Assembly (NCBI GenBank): GCA_900770515.1
Contig: CAAHDP010000149.1
Coordinates: 1-6,365 of the forward strand
DNA: 6,365 bases
Reading direction: 5' to 3'
From: an uncultured Prevotella sp.
GTDB taxonomy: Bacteria > Bacteroidota > Bacteroidia > Bacteroidales > Bacteroidaceae
The translations under genes and the position numbers were made by a program. Position 1 is the stretch's first letter. Each line of letters opens with the position of its first letter. This document shows, one piece after another, positions 1 through 6,099 of the stretch. The notes beneath the pieces are model-generated. The model was not told where the DNA came from, made no database searches, and was given only the letters and a program-made list of their open reading frames with translations.

Positions 1-224
1 ACCACTACGTTTTCAAACTCTGCCACCTCGTGGAGCATGTTGTGCTCTATGTGGCGGAATCCCTCTTCGCCCATTTCGTCGAAAATCTGCTTCACGGTCT
101 TGCGCATACGGCTTTCGATATACCAATCTAAGTCGTAGAACATCACGCCAAGCTCTTTGGCGAGGGCCTTGCCGACGGTTGTCTTGCCGGCTCCCATATA
201 TCCAATGATGATGATTGACTTCAT
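1..224 (-). CDS. aroK: Shikimate kinase, N-terminal part (runs off the left edge)
   Basis: This cytoplasmic enzyme phosphorylates shikimate with ATP to give shikimate 3-phosphate, the fifth step of the chorismate (aromatic amino acid) pathway. Translating the minus strand from the ATG at 224-222 gives 74 complete codons beginning MKSIIIIGYMGAGKTTVGKA. Residues 8-15 (GYMGAGKT) form the Walker A P-loop. D31-L-D33 matches the conserved DxD segment, whose second Asp contacts shikimate, and F56-R57 matches the FR motif whose Arg binds the shikimate carboxylate. The family is usually about 170-180 residues, so a little under half is present; the adenine-binding and lid regions lie outside the window. 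The reading frame is intact to the edge. The gene sits 59 bp downstream of topA on the same strand with no recognisable promoter or U-tract terminator between them, so co-transcription with topA is likely (inference). Confidence 0.95.
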   Translation of the reverse strand, partial: MKSIIIIGYMGAGKTTVGKALAKELGVMFYDLDWYIESRMRKTVKQIFDEMGEEGFRHIEHNMLHEVAEFENVV

Positions 225-241
225 TTCTTTCTTATTATTTT

Positions 242-277
242 GATAGGATGGCTCCTCTAAAAAGGGAACCATCCATC
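242..277 (-). other. Stem-loop between topA and aroK
   Basis: Positions 246-251 (GGATGG) pair with 269-274 (CCATCC). Allowing one bulged A at 245, the stem extends by GAT 242-244 with ATC 275-277. Inside, TCC 253-255 can pair with GGA 265-267 across a C/A mismatch. It begins about 6 nt after the topA stop codon. On the minus-strand transcript the stem is followed by an A-rich stretch rather than a U-tract, so it does not look like a canonical intrinsic terminator. It may instead protect an mRNA 3' end, mark a processing site or weakly attenuate read-through into aroK. The function is inference; only the pairing is seen. Confidence 0.4.
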
Positions 278-283
278 AGCAAT

Positions 284-2611
284 TTACTTCTTTCTGCCTC
301 TAGTCTTTGGCTCCGGTGCTTCCTTGATGATGGTCATGCATTCATCGTAGGTAAGCGCCTCCACATTCTCCTGCTTTGCCTTAGGAATGCGGTAGTTCTT
401 GCCATCGTATGCTATGTAAGGACCGTAGCGGCCGTTCAGCAGTTCCAGCTTCTCATCTTCCTCGAAGGTCTTGATGTGGCGCTTCTGTTCGTTGCTGCGT
501 TTCTCATTGATGAGTTCTATCGCCTGCTCCAGGGTGATGGCCATTGGGTCGATGTCCTTAGGGATAGATACGTACTTGCGGTTGTGGAGCACGTATGGAC
601 CGAAGCGGCCGGCACCAATGGTAACGCTGGTTCCCTCGAACTCGCCCACCTGGCGTGGAAGCTTGAAGAGTTCCAGTGCCTCTTCCAGGGTGATGGTCTC
701 GATGCTCTTGTCGGCAGGCAACTGGGCAAACTGTGGCTTGTCCTTGTCGTCGGCAGTACCTATCTGAACCACAGGACCGAAGCGGCCTATCTTCACGAAT
801 ACAGGGCGACCGCTCTTAGGGTCGTTGCCCAGCTCGCGCTCGCCGGCCTTGTGCTCGCTGCGTGCGTTCATCACTTCCTTCACCTCAGGCTCGAATCCCT
901 TGTCAAAGTCCTTCATCCACTTAATCCACTCGGTCTTTCCTTCGGCGATGTCATCGAATCTCTGCTCCACATGGGCTGTGAAGTTGTAGTCCATGATGTT
1001 AGGGAAGTTGGCCATCAGGAAGTCGTTCACCACAATGCCGATGTCGGTAGGCAGCAGCTTGCCCTTCTCGGAGCCAGCCATTTCCTTCTTGGTCTTCTGC
1101 GTTATCTTGATGCCCTTCAGGGAATCTACGGTGTAGTTGCGCTCCACGCCCTGCTTGTCACCCTTCACCACGTATTCGCGCTGCTGGATGGTGCTGATGG
1201 TTGGAGCATAGGTAGATGGACGTCCGATGCCGAGGTCTTCCAGTTTCTTCACGAGGCTTGCCTCGGTGTATCTTGCTGGAGCCAGGGAGAATTTCTCGGT
1301 GGCGATAATCTCGCGGCGCTGCAACTCATCGCCTTCCTTCATGGCTGGCAGAATGTGGGTTGAGTCCTCAGCGTTGTCATCCTCGTCGGTAGATTCACGA
1401 TATACCTTGAGGAATCCGTCGAACACAACAACTTCTCCATTGGCAACAAACTTTTCTGTGGTGTTGTCGATATGGATGTTGATGGTAGTCTTTTCTATCT
1501 GAGCATCAGCCATCTGAGAGGCGATGGTACGCTTCCAGATCAGCTCGTAAAGGCGCTTCTCCTGGCTGGTTCCATCGATGCTGGTCTCGCTCATGTAGGT
1601 AGGGCGGATGGCCTCGTGAGCCTCCTGCGCTCCCTTAGAGCTGGTATGATAGGTGCGAGGCTTGCTGTACTCATTGCCGTAAACCTTGATAATCTCGTCC
1701 TTGCTGGCATTGCTGCAGAGGGTAGAGAGGTTTACGCTGTCGGTACGCATGTAGGTGATGCGTCCACCTTCATACAGGCGCTGAGCCACCATCATGGTCT
1801 GGCTTACGGTGAAGCCGAGCTTGCGGGCTGCTTCCTGCTGCAGGGTTGAGGTGGTGAAAGGAGGGGCAGGTGTACGCTTCAGCGGTTTCTTGGTCACTGC
1901 CTCCACGCTGAACTTGGCATCCTTGCATTTCTCCAGGAAGGCTTCCACCTCCTCGTGGGTCTTGAAGCGCTGGTCAAGTTCTGCCTTCACCTCTGTGGCG
2001 CCGCCATTCTCATTAATCAATGCGAATACGGCGTTCACGCGATAGTATGGCTCGCTCTTGAACTTCTGTATCTCACGCTCACGCTCCACGATCAGGCGTA
2101 CGGCAACACTCTGTACGCGACCGGCAGAGAGGGCAGGCTTCACCTTTCTCCAGAGCACTGGAGAGAGCTTGAAACCCACGATGCGGTCGAGCACACGGCG
2201 TGCCTGCTGGGCATTCACCAGGTTCATGTCCAGATGGCGTGGGTGCTGGATAGCGTCCAAAATGGCAGGTTTGGTAATTTCGTGGAAGACGATACGGCTT
2301 GTCTTCTCCTCATCCAATCCGAGTACTTCGCAAAGGTGCCAGCTGATGGCTTCTCCCTCGCGGTCCTCATCGGATGCCAACCAAATCTTCTTGGCTTGCT
2401 TCGCGGTTGCTTTCAATTCTGTGACGAGTTTTTTCTTTTCCTCTGGAATCTCATAACAAGGTTCCATGGTCTTCTCGTCTATACTGAGTTCTTTCTTTTT
2501 CAAGTCACGGATGTGTCCGTAGGAAGACATCACTTTGAAGTCTTTACCCAGAAACTCTTCTATTTTCTTAGCCTTTGCAGGGCTCTCGACGATAACTAAA
2601 TTTTCTTGCAT
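284..2611 (-). CDS. topA: DNA topoisomerase I (type IA), zinc-finger-less form
   Basis: This enzyme relaxes negatively supercoiled DNA by cutting one strand through a 5'-phosphotyrosine, passing the other strand and resealing. The 775-residue protein starts with a TOPRIM domain (about 1-120): VIVESPAKAKK carries the catalytic Glu E9, and SDEDREGE supplies the metal-binding acids D81, D83 and E85. The core follows, with LSAGRVQSVA at 161-170 and the active-site block GGRITYMRTDS, in which Y287 is the nucleophile and R289 its conserved partner. PFTTSTLQQEAARK (251-264) and GIGRPSTYAP (461-470) are further family signatures. The C-terminal part (about 595-760) has three topoisomerase C-terminal repeats marked by GRFGP (609), GRFGP (668) and GRYGP (727), then a basic tail ending TRGRKK. 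There are no paired CxxC zinc ribbons of the kind in the longer E. coli enzyme (865 aa). The start is favoured because residue 3 onward matches the family N-terminus and a -7 element lies 28 bp upstream. Confidence 0.98.
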   Translation of the reverse strand: MQENLVIVESPAKAKKIEEFLGKDFKVMSSYGHIRDLKKKELSIDEKTMEPCYEIPEEKKKLVTELKATAKQAKKIWLASDEDREGEAISWHLCEVLGLDEEKTSRIVFHEITKPAILDAIQHPRHLDMNLVNAQQARRVLDRIVGFKLSPVLWRKVKPALSAGRVQSVAVRLIVEREREIQKFKSEPYYRVNAVFALINENGGATEVKAELDQRFKTHEEVEAFLEKCKDAKFSVEAVTKKPLKRTPAPPFTTSTLQQEAARKLGFTVSQTMMVAQRLYEGGRITYMRTDSVNLSTLCSNASKDEIIKVYGNEYSKPRTYHTSSKGAQEAHEAIRPTYMSETSIDGTSQEKRLYELIWKRTIASQMADAQIEKTTINIHIDNTTEKFVANGEVVVFDGFLKVYRESTDEDDNAEDSTHILPAMKEGDELQRREIIATEKFSLAPARYTEASLVKKLEDLGIGRPSTYAPTISTIQQREYVVKGDKQGVERNYTVDSLKGIKITQKTKKEMAGSEKGKLLPTDIGIVVNDFLMANFPNIMDYNFTAHVEQRFDDIAEGKTEWIKWMKDFDKGFEPEVKEVMNARSEHKAGERELGNDPKSGRPVFVKIGRFGPVVQIGTADDKDKPQFAQLPADKSIETITLEEALELFKLPRQVGEFEGTSVTIGAGRFGPYVLHNRKYVSIPKDIDPMAITLEQAIELINEKRSNEQKRHIKTFEEDEKLELLNGRYGPYIAYDGKNYRIPKAKQENVEALTYDECMTIIKEAPEPKTRGRKK

Positions 2612-2639
2612 AAGCTTCTACACAATTTCTTTTGGTTTG

Positions 2640-2647
2640 CAAAAGTA
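2640..2647 (-). promoter_or_regulatory. Candidate topA promoter, Bacteroidota -7 element
   Basis: Read on the minus strand, these bases are TACTTTTG, an exact match to the Bacteroidota housekeeping -7 consensus TAnnTTTG, followed by CA as at the other promoters of this window. It lies 28 bp upstream of the topA start codon, implying a short leader of about 20 nt. I do not see a convincing -33 TTG element at the expected distance. It suggests topA can be transcribed independently of the upstream NUDIX gene. Confidence 0.6.
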
Positions 2648-2658
2648 TATAAACTTTT
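2641..2658. repeat. Inverted repeat overlapping the topA -7 element
   Basis: AAAAGT (2641-2646) is mirrored by ACTTTT (2653-2658) with a 6-bp spacer. The left arm lies within the -7 element of the topA promoter. The sequence is AT-rich and the arms are short, so it may be chance. Alternatively it could be an operator or a supercoil-sensitive structure. No regulator can be named from the sequence. Confidence 0.3.
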
Positions 2659-2716
2659 TGCTTATACCTTATTATATAGTGATTTTTTTAGTTTTTTAAA
2701 TGTTTCGGGGCTTTTT

Positions 2717-3250
2717 TCATCCTTTCGTCTTGTGTTTTGCAAGAAATTTGGTCACACCTTGCTTTATTGACCCTAATCCGAACTCTTCGGGATGAAGCTC
2801 GCTGAGGGGAATCCAATACGACTCTTCGGCGTCGTCCATAGCTTCCACATGCGAGAGGTCTTTCACCTTTACCGTGTAGAACATGTCGAGGGTGTGGACC
2901 ATGAAGTCGGAATAGAGATAGAGGTTCGGGATGCTGAACTGATAGTTCACCTCTATGGCATCGAGTCCGGTTTCCTCTTTCACCTCTCTTGCTACGCCTT
3001 CCTCGCCGGTTTCATCCATGTCTACAAATCCGCCCGGCAAATCGAGGGTACCCTTGGCTGGCTCGTTCTTGCGGCGAACTACCAGCAGCTCATCCTTCTC
3101 GTTGAGGATGAAGGCAACGGTGGCGCTGCTCGGGTTGAGATAATAGGAGAAGCCGCAGTCCCTGCACTTCTTGCTCTTGATGTTGTTGATTTCGAAGTTC
3201 GGAGAACCGCAAACGGGGCAGAACTTGAATTTATCTAAAACGTGACTCAT
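2717..3250 (-). CDS. NUDIX hydrolase with N-terminal zinc ribbon
   Basis: This is a predicted cytoplasmic Mg-dependent pyrophosphohydrolase of nucleoside-diphosphate-linked substrates, 177 residues. An N-terminal zinc ribbon is formed by C11-P-V-C14 and C29-R-D-C32. The NUDIX fold follows from about residue 42, with a perfect NUDIX box GX5EX7REUXEEXGU at 74-96: G74, E80, R88, E89, E92, E93, G95. The ribbon-plus-NUDIX order resembles NudC (NADH pyrophosphatase/deNADding enzyme), but the protein is much shorter than NudC. It also lacks the SQPWPFPxS motif that follows the NUDIX box in NudC, so NAD(H) specificity should not be assumed. The substrate is unknown. It is preceded by a terminator and a heptamer repeat array, and no TAnnTTTG element is evident upstream, so how it is transcribed is unclear. 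topA follows after 105 bp on the same strand. The start codon ATG (3250) is the first in the frame and leaves a complete zinc ribbon. Confidence 0.92.
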   Translation of the reverse strand: MSHVLDKFKFCPVCGSPNFEINNIKSKKCRDCGFSYYLNPSSATVAFILNEKDELLVVRRKNEPAKGTLDLPGGFVDMDETGEEGVAREVKEETGLDAIEVNYQFSIPNLYLYSDFMVHTLDMFYTVKVKDLSHVEAMDDAEESYWIPLSELHPEEFGLGSIKQGVTKFLAKHKTKG

Positions 3251-3255
3251 GTTAT

Positions 3256-3290
3256 GATTAATGTATAATGATTAATGTATAATGTATAAT
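3256..3290. repeat. Five tandem AT-rich heptamers in the NUDIX leader
   Basis: Read on the minus strand (the sense of the downstream gene), the stretch consists of five exact 7-bp units in the order A-A-B-A-B, where A is ATTATAC (3284-3290, 3277-3283, 3263-3269) and B is ATTAATC (3270-3276, 3256-3262). Equivalently, a 14-bp unit is repeated twice (3254-3281) plus a partial copy. The array ends 5 bp before the NUDIX start codon, so it occupies the translation-initiation region. Similar AT-rich heptamer arrays are, as I recall, frequent between Bacteroidales genes; that is memory, not a search result. Confidence 0.85.
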
Positions 3291-3295
3291 GGAAA

Positions 3296-3310
3296 AGGAT
3301 TTATCATCCT
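3296..3310 (-). other. Small hairpin followed by a T-run, downstream of the terminator
   Basis: AGGAT (3296-3300) pairs with ATCCT (3306-3310) around a 5-nt loop. On the minus strand the hairpin is followed by TTTTCC, giving a weak terminator-like shape about 10 nt beyond the main terminator. The stem is only 5 bp, so it may be a minor back-up site or chance. Confidence 0.25.
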
Positions 3311-3319
3311 GTTATAATC

Positions 3320-3360
3320 GAAAAGCGGCCGGTCTTTGATTCAGGCAAAGATCGACCGCT
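3320..3360 (-). terminator. Intrinsic terminator of the lipoprotein-esterase operon
   Basis: The arms 3324-3338 and 3346-3360 form a 15-position stem with a 7-nt loop. Thirteen positions are Watson-Crick pairs; the remaining two are, in the minus-strand RNA, one G-U wobble and one C-A mismatch. The GC-rich base of the stem (AGCGG/CCGCT) is followed directly by TTTT on the minus strand. It starts 16 nt after the esterase stop codon. The other side lacks a T-run, so it should act only on leftward transcription. It separates the esterase operon from the NUDIX gene. Confidence 0.85.
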
Positions 3361-3376
3361 GTTGATATTTTGATGA

Positions 3377-4834
3377 TTACCAATTGTCTGTACGGAATGG
3401 GAAGAGAGGCAGACCGCCTGCATTCGCCATGTTGCCGAGCTGGAAGTTGCGGAAGCAATAGCGCAAAGCCACTGGCTTCTTCACCTCTGGGCTGGTTACG
3501 ATGATGCACTCGTTCCAACCGTCGTTGCCGCCTTCCTGCCAGAAATGCTTGGCTGTGGCAGGATGGAACACCTTGTCCTCGCCGGCTACCTCGAAGCCCT
3601 TGATGCCTTCAAAGCGGTTGTAGGCTCCGTAGGTGTTGTCGAAGTGAACCTTCACGGTGTCGCCAACAATCTTCATCTCCTTGAAGGTCATGCTCTCGCA
3701 GAAGAGTCCCTTCATGCCATAGGTCTTGCTCAGGGCCTGCAAGGCAAGGCGCTCGCCCACAGGCTGCTTCTGGCATGGATGAATCTGCTCTACCTCGTAT
3801 GGGTAAACCAGGTCTTCGGTGCACACGATGCCGCTGTTAGGAATCACCTTGGCAGCGTTAAACTGCTGCTCGCGGAGTCTTGGACCCCAGTCACCATTCA
3901 CGTCGCCATTATGATAAGGTGCAATCTGCACGAAATAGAATGGCAGTTCTCCCTGCTTGAAGTCTCTGCGCCACTGGGCTACGAGGTCCGCAAGGCGCTG
4001 GGTGTATTGACCTGCCGGGTCGCCCACGTTGGAGCAGCCCTGGTAGAAGAGAATTCCCTTTACGCTATAGTTGAGGATAGGATGGAAGGTTCCGTTGCCC
4101 CAGAGAAGAGGGTAGAGGAAGTCCCACTTGAACTTAGGATTCTTCGTCATCTTGATGGAGTCGAGGTCTTCCTTCGTGTTCTTCTTCAGATAGTCACGGT
4201 CGAGCCAGCTCTCTACTCGGCTTCCGCCCTTGTTTGCCATCACCAGTCCCACAGGCACATTCAGTGCCTTGTTCACCACCTGTGCAAAGAAATAGCCGGT
4301 GGCAGAAGCATCGCCCACGGTTTCCGGGCTGATTACCTTCCATTCGCAGTTGGCATCGTCCAGCGGCTTGCTGCTCATCACGCTCGGAATCTTCACGTAG
4401 TGAACGCCTTTATACTGGTTGGCTCTCAATACGGCCTTGTTGTAGCCTTTCACAGGGCAGTTGCCGAATCCCTTCACCGGCATCTCCATGTTGCTCTGTC
4501 CGGCGCAGACCCATACTTCTCCTGCAAGCACATTGTTGAGAACGGTCTTCTCGCCATCGTCGAAGGTGATGGAGAGTGGGGTGTAGCTTGCCTTCGGAGT
4601 CAAAACCTTGACTGCCCACTTGCCGTCCTTGCCCGTCTGGGCAGAATAGGTTCTTGAAGACCAGGAAGTGGTTACCTTGACGGTGGCTCCCGGCTTGTCC
4701 CAACCCCATAGGTTGGCTTCTGAATCCTGCTGGATAATCATGTTGTCACCCAGGATGTGTGGCAACTTTACCTTAGCCTGCGCTCCTGTTGCCATAAGAG
4801 CCATGGCTGCCAATGCTAAAAGTTTCTTGTTCAT
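3377..4834 (-). CDS. Secreted sialate O-acetylesterase (SASA family, SGNH-like)
   Basis: This predicted envelope or secreted esterase removes O-acetyl groups from sialic acids or related acetylated glycans, which opens mucin or plant glycans to further degradation. The 485-residue product begins with a Sec signal peptide (MNKKLLALAAMALMATGAQA) with a likely SPase I cut after residue 20; there is no lipobox. A beta-rich N-terminal domain (about 22-105) precedes the catalytic block VWVCAGQSNMEMPV, where S114 is the predicted nucleophile. ILFYQGCSNVG (261-271) corresponds to the conserved YQGESN block, here with C267 instead of Glu. QIHPCQKQPVGERL (350-363) gives the catalytic His H352; E349 lies three residues before it, where SGNH enzymes usually carry Asp. 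Length and ends look complete. The gene starts 48 bp after the lipoprotein gene with no terminator or clear promoter between, so they are probably co-transcribed. Substrate specificity (sialate versus other acetyl sugars such as xylan) cannot be read from the sequence. Confidence 0.93.
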   Translation of the reverse strand: MNKKLLALAAMALMATGAQAKVKLPHILGDNMIIQQDSEANLWGWDKPGATVKVTTSWSSRTYSAQTGKDGKWAVKVLTPKASYTPLSITFDDGEKTVLNNVLAGEVWVCAGQSNMEMPVKGFGNCPVKGYNKAVLRANQYKGVHYVKIPSVMSSKPLDDANCEWKVISPETVGDASATGYFFAQVVNKALNVPVGLVMANKGGSRVESWLDRDYLKKNTKEDLDSIKMTKNPKFKWDFLYPLLWGNGTFHPILNYSVKGILFYQGCSNVGDPAGQYTQRLADLVAQWRRDFKQGELPFYFVQIAPYHNGDVNGDWGPRLREQQFNAAKVIPNSGIVCTEDLVYPYEVEQIHPCQKQPVGERLALQALSKTYGMKGLFCESMTFKEMKIVGDTVKVHFDNTYGAYNRFEGIKGFEVAGEDKVFHPATAKHFWQEGGNDGWNECIIVTSPEVKKPVALRYCFRNFQLGNMANAGGLPLFPFRTDNW

Positions 4835-4882
4835 TTTTAGTGTTTAAAGTTTATTGATGTTTGATTATTTTCTCCTAACTTT

Positions 4883-6061
4883 TTATAGTAAGTTCTTGAT
4901 GGCTTCGTCTAAGTCCTTGATCTGTGCATCGCGCGCCTTCAACGTGTTGCTGCGGTCGATGAGGAAGAAGGTAGGGATGCTCTGCACATTATATAATTGC
5001 AGGCTCTGACCCTGGATGCCACCCTCGTCGCGTACGCAGATCCAAGGCAGTGCCGCGGTGGATGTTTTCCAGAAGTGCTCGTTAGGGTCTACGGAAACCT
5101 GATAGATTTCCAAGCCTGCTGCGTGATACTTGTTGTAGAGTTCACGGAGCATCATGATGCGCTTGGTGCTCTCGCTGCTGGCGAAGAGATGGAAGTCGAG
5201 CAATACCACCTTGCCCTTCAGGTCGGTGAGACGGCGAACCTGTCCCTTGCTGTCCTCCATGGCGAGGTCGATGCAGCCGTTTACGCTCACCTTGCTGGCG
5301 TCAATCTGCTGCTGTGCACGCTGGTTCTCGATGATGCGGATATCCTTCATGCCCTCGATGGCGATGTTGTGCAGGTTCTTGCCACGCTCGGCGCCAGGAT
5401 AGTAGGTGTCCCAACTGGTAGCCACGGCAGCAAACACTCTTACATCATCCTTGTTGTTGCGGGGATTGAAGATGAGCGAGTTCACGTTGCCCAACTGGAT
5501 GGTCTGGAAGAGGGCGTAGTAGGAAGAAGCCTTCATCGGCTCCTTGAAGATGTAGTTCACCTTGATGTCCTGCTTGTAGCCATCGAGCATGCGGGCTACG
5601 ATGACATCCACCGAGTCGATGCCCATGTTGGGGCTCTTGGTGATGGCGTTGATGTTGTTCTGCAGAATCATCTGCTTAATCGAAAGCTCCTTGATCTTGC
5701 TGCAGTTCTCCGAACCCTCCACCTCATATTTATAGCTCATCTGAGGATAAGAAGCCTTCACCTTGACGGTCTCCGTAGAGTCGATGCTGAGGTTGATGCT
5801 CTGGTTGGCGATGCGGAGGCGGTAGAACTCAGGGGTGATGGAATCCATGGCGTTCTCGTCGAAGGCGAACGCACCGTCTTCTCCCAGCTTCATGGAGTCG
5901 ATCTTCACAGGTCCGTTCAGGCTCAGGTTCTCCAGATAGAGCATCGAGTCTGTGGCTTCGGTAATGTTACCATTGATATGAAATTTCTTGTTGTTACAAG
6001 ACGTAAAAGCCAGCGCAGCTACCATGATCACTGCGGCTGAATAGATTTTAGATATCTTCAT
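4883..6061 (-). CDS. DUF4369 / thioredoxin-fold lipoprotein lacking CxxC
   Basis: This 392-residue envelope protein has a lipoprotein signal peptide MKISKIYSAAVIMVAALAFT-S-C, with C22 as the predicted lipid-modified Cys. The NNKK after it lacks the acidic Lol-avoidance/surface-export pattern, so a periplasm-facing location is likely. Residues about 27-115 resemble the DUF4369 beta domain often placed before thioredoxin domains in Bacteroidota, and about 120-250 is a mainly helical middle region. Residues about 258-392 form a TlpA-like thioredoxin fold: GKVVLLDF (283-290), then LYNKYHAAGLEIYQVSVD, and the cis-Pro loop SIPTFFLID with P363. Where TlpA proteins have WCGPC, this one reads SSES (295-298), so both redox cysteines are replaced; C120, C263 and C342 are elsewhere. 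Thiol-disulfide oxidoreductase activity is therefore unlikely and the role is unknown. An in-frame ATG 14 codons upstream is possible, but the ATG at 6061 places the signal peptide at the N-terminus and downstream of the promoter. It is the first gene of a probable two-gene operon with the esterase. Confidence 0.88.
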   Translation of the reverse strand: MKISKIYSAAVIMVAALAFTSCNNKKFHINGNITEATDSMLYLENLSLNGPVKIDSMKLGEDGAFAFDENAMDSITPEFYRLRIANQSINLSIDSTETVKVKASYPQMSYKYEVEGSENCSKIKELSIKQMILQNNINAITKSPNMGIDSVDVIVARMLDGYKQDIKVNYIFKEPMKASSYYALFQTIQLGNVNSLIFNPRNNKDDVRVFAAVATSWDTYYPGAERGKNLHNIAIEGMKDIRIIENQRAQQQIDASKVSVNGCIDLAMEDSKGQVRRLTDLKGKVVLLDFHLFASSESTKRIMMLRELYNKYHAAGLEIYQVSVDPNEHFWKTSTAALPWICVRDEGGIQGQSLQLYNVQSIPTFFLIDRSNTLKARDAQIKDLDEAIKNLL

Positions 6062-6070
6062 TGAATTTAT

Positions 6071-6082
6071 ATTTTGCAAAAT
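6071..6082. repeat. 12-bp perfect palindrome in the lipoprotein leader
   Basis: ATTTTGCAAAAT is identical to its reverse complement and lies 9 bp upstream of the start codon at 6061, near the expected transcription start. It could be an operator half-site pair. Part of it doubles as a second TAnnTTTG-like box, so it may simply reflect AT-rich promoter DNA. Confidence 0.35.
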
Positions 6083-6084
6083 TA
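6077..6084 (-). promoter_or_regulatory. Possible second -7 element for the lipoprotein operon
   Basis: On the minus strand the bases read TAATTTTG, which fits TAnnTTTG and is followed by CA. Transcription from here would leave a leader of only about 10 nt before the ATG at 6061, so I rank it below the element at 6092-6099. Confidence 0.3.
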
Positions 6085-6091
6085 TCGACTG

Positions 6092-6099
6092 CAAAGGTA
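6092..6099 (-). promoter_or_regulatory. Candidate promoter (-7 element) of the lipoprotein-esterase operon
   Basis: On the minus strand the bases read TACCTTTG followed by CAG, an exact fit to the Bacteroidota -7 consensus TAnnTTTG. It is 30 bp upstream of the ATG at 6061, giving a leader of roughly 20-25 nt. It also falls inside the alternative N-terminal extension of the open frame (start at 6103), which argues for the shorter start. No convincing -33 TTG box is visible. Confidence 0.65.

Noticed and set aside
215..1363. Long plus-strand open frame (382 codons) antisense to topA
   Set aside because: The topA frame opposite has all catalytic motifs. The antisense translation has no recognisable domain and no promoter or leader of its own; it is a by-product of codon bias.
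284..2611. TopA shorter than the E. coli enzyme, possibly truncated
   Set aside because: The C-terminal repeats and basic tail are complete and the stop follows naturally; zinc-finger-less TopA of this size is, as far as I know, normal for the phylum.
2666..2716. T/A-rich runs after the NUDIX gene as a possible terminator
   Set aside because: A CCCCG block and several homopolymer runs are present, but no arm pairs with it to make a stable hairpin on the minus-strand transcript.
3545..4657. Long plus-strand open frame (370 codons) antisense to the esterase
   Set aside because: It is rich in Leu/Val/His/Ala runs typical of reverse-complement reading, has no known motif, and lies wholly inside a well-supported gene.
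4997..6040. Long plus-strand open frame (347 codons) antisense to the lipoprotein gene
   Set aside because: Same pattern as the other antisense frames: no start context, no domain, fully overlapped by a gene with a signal peptide and thioredoxin-fold motifs.
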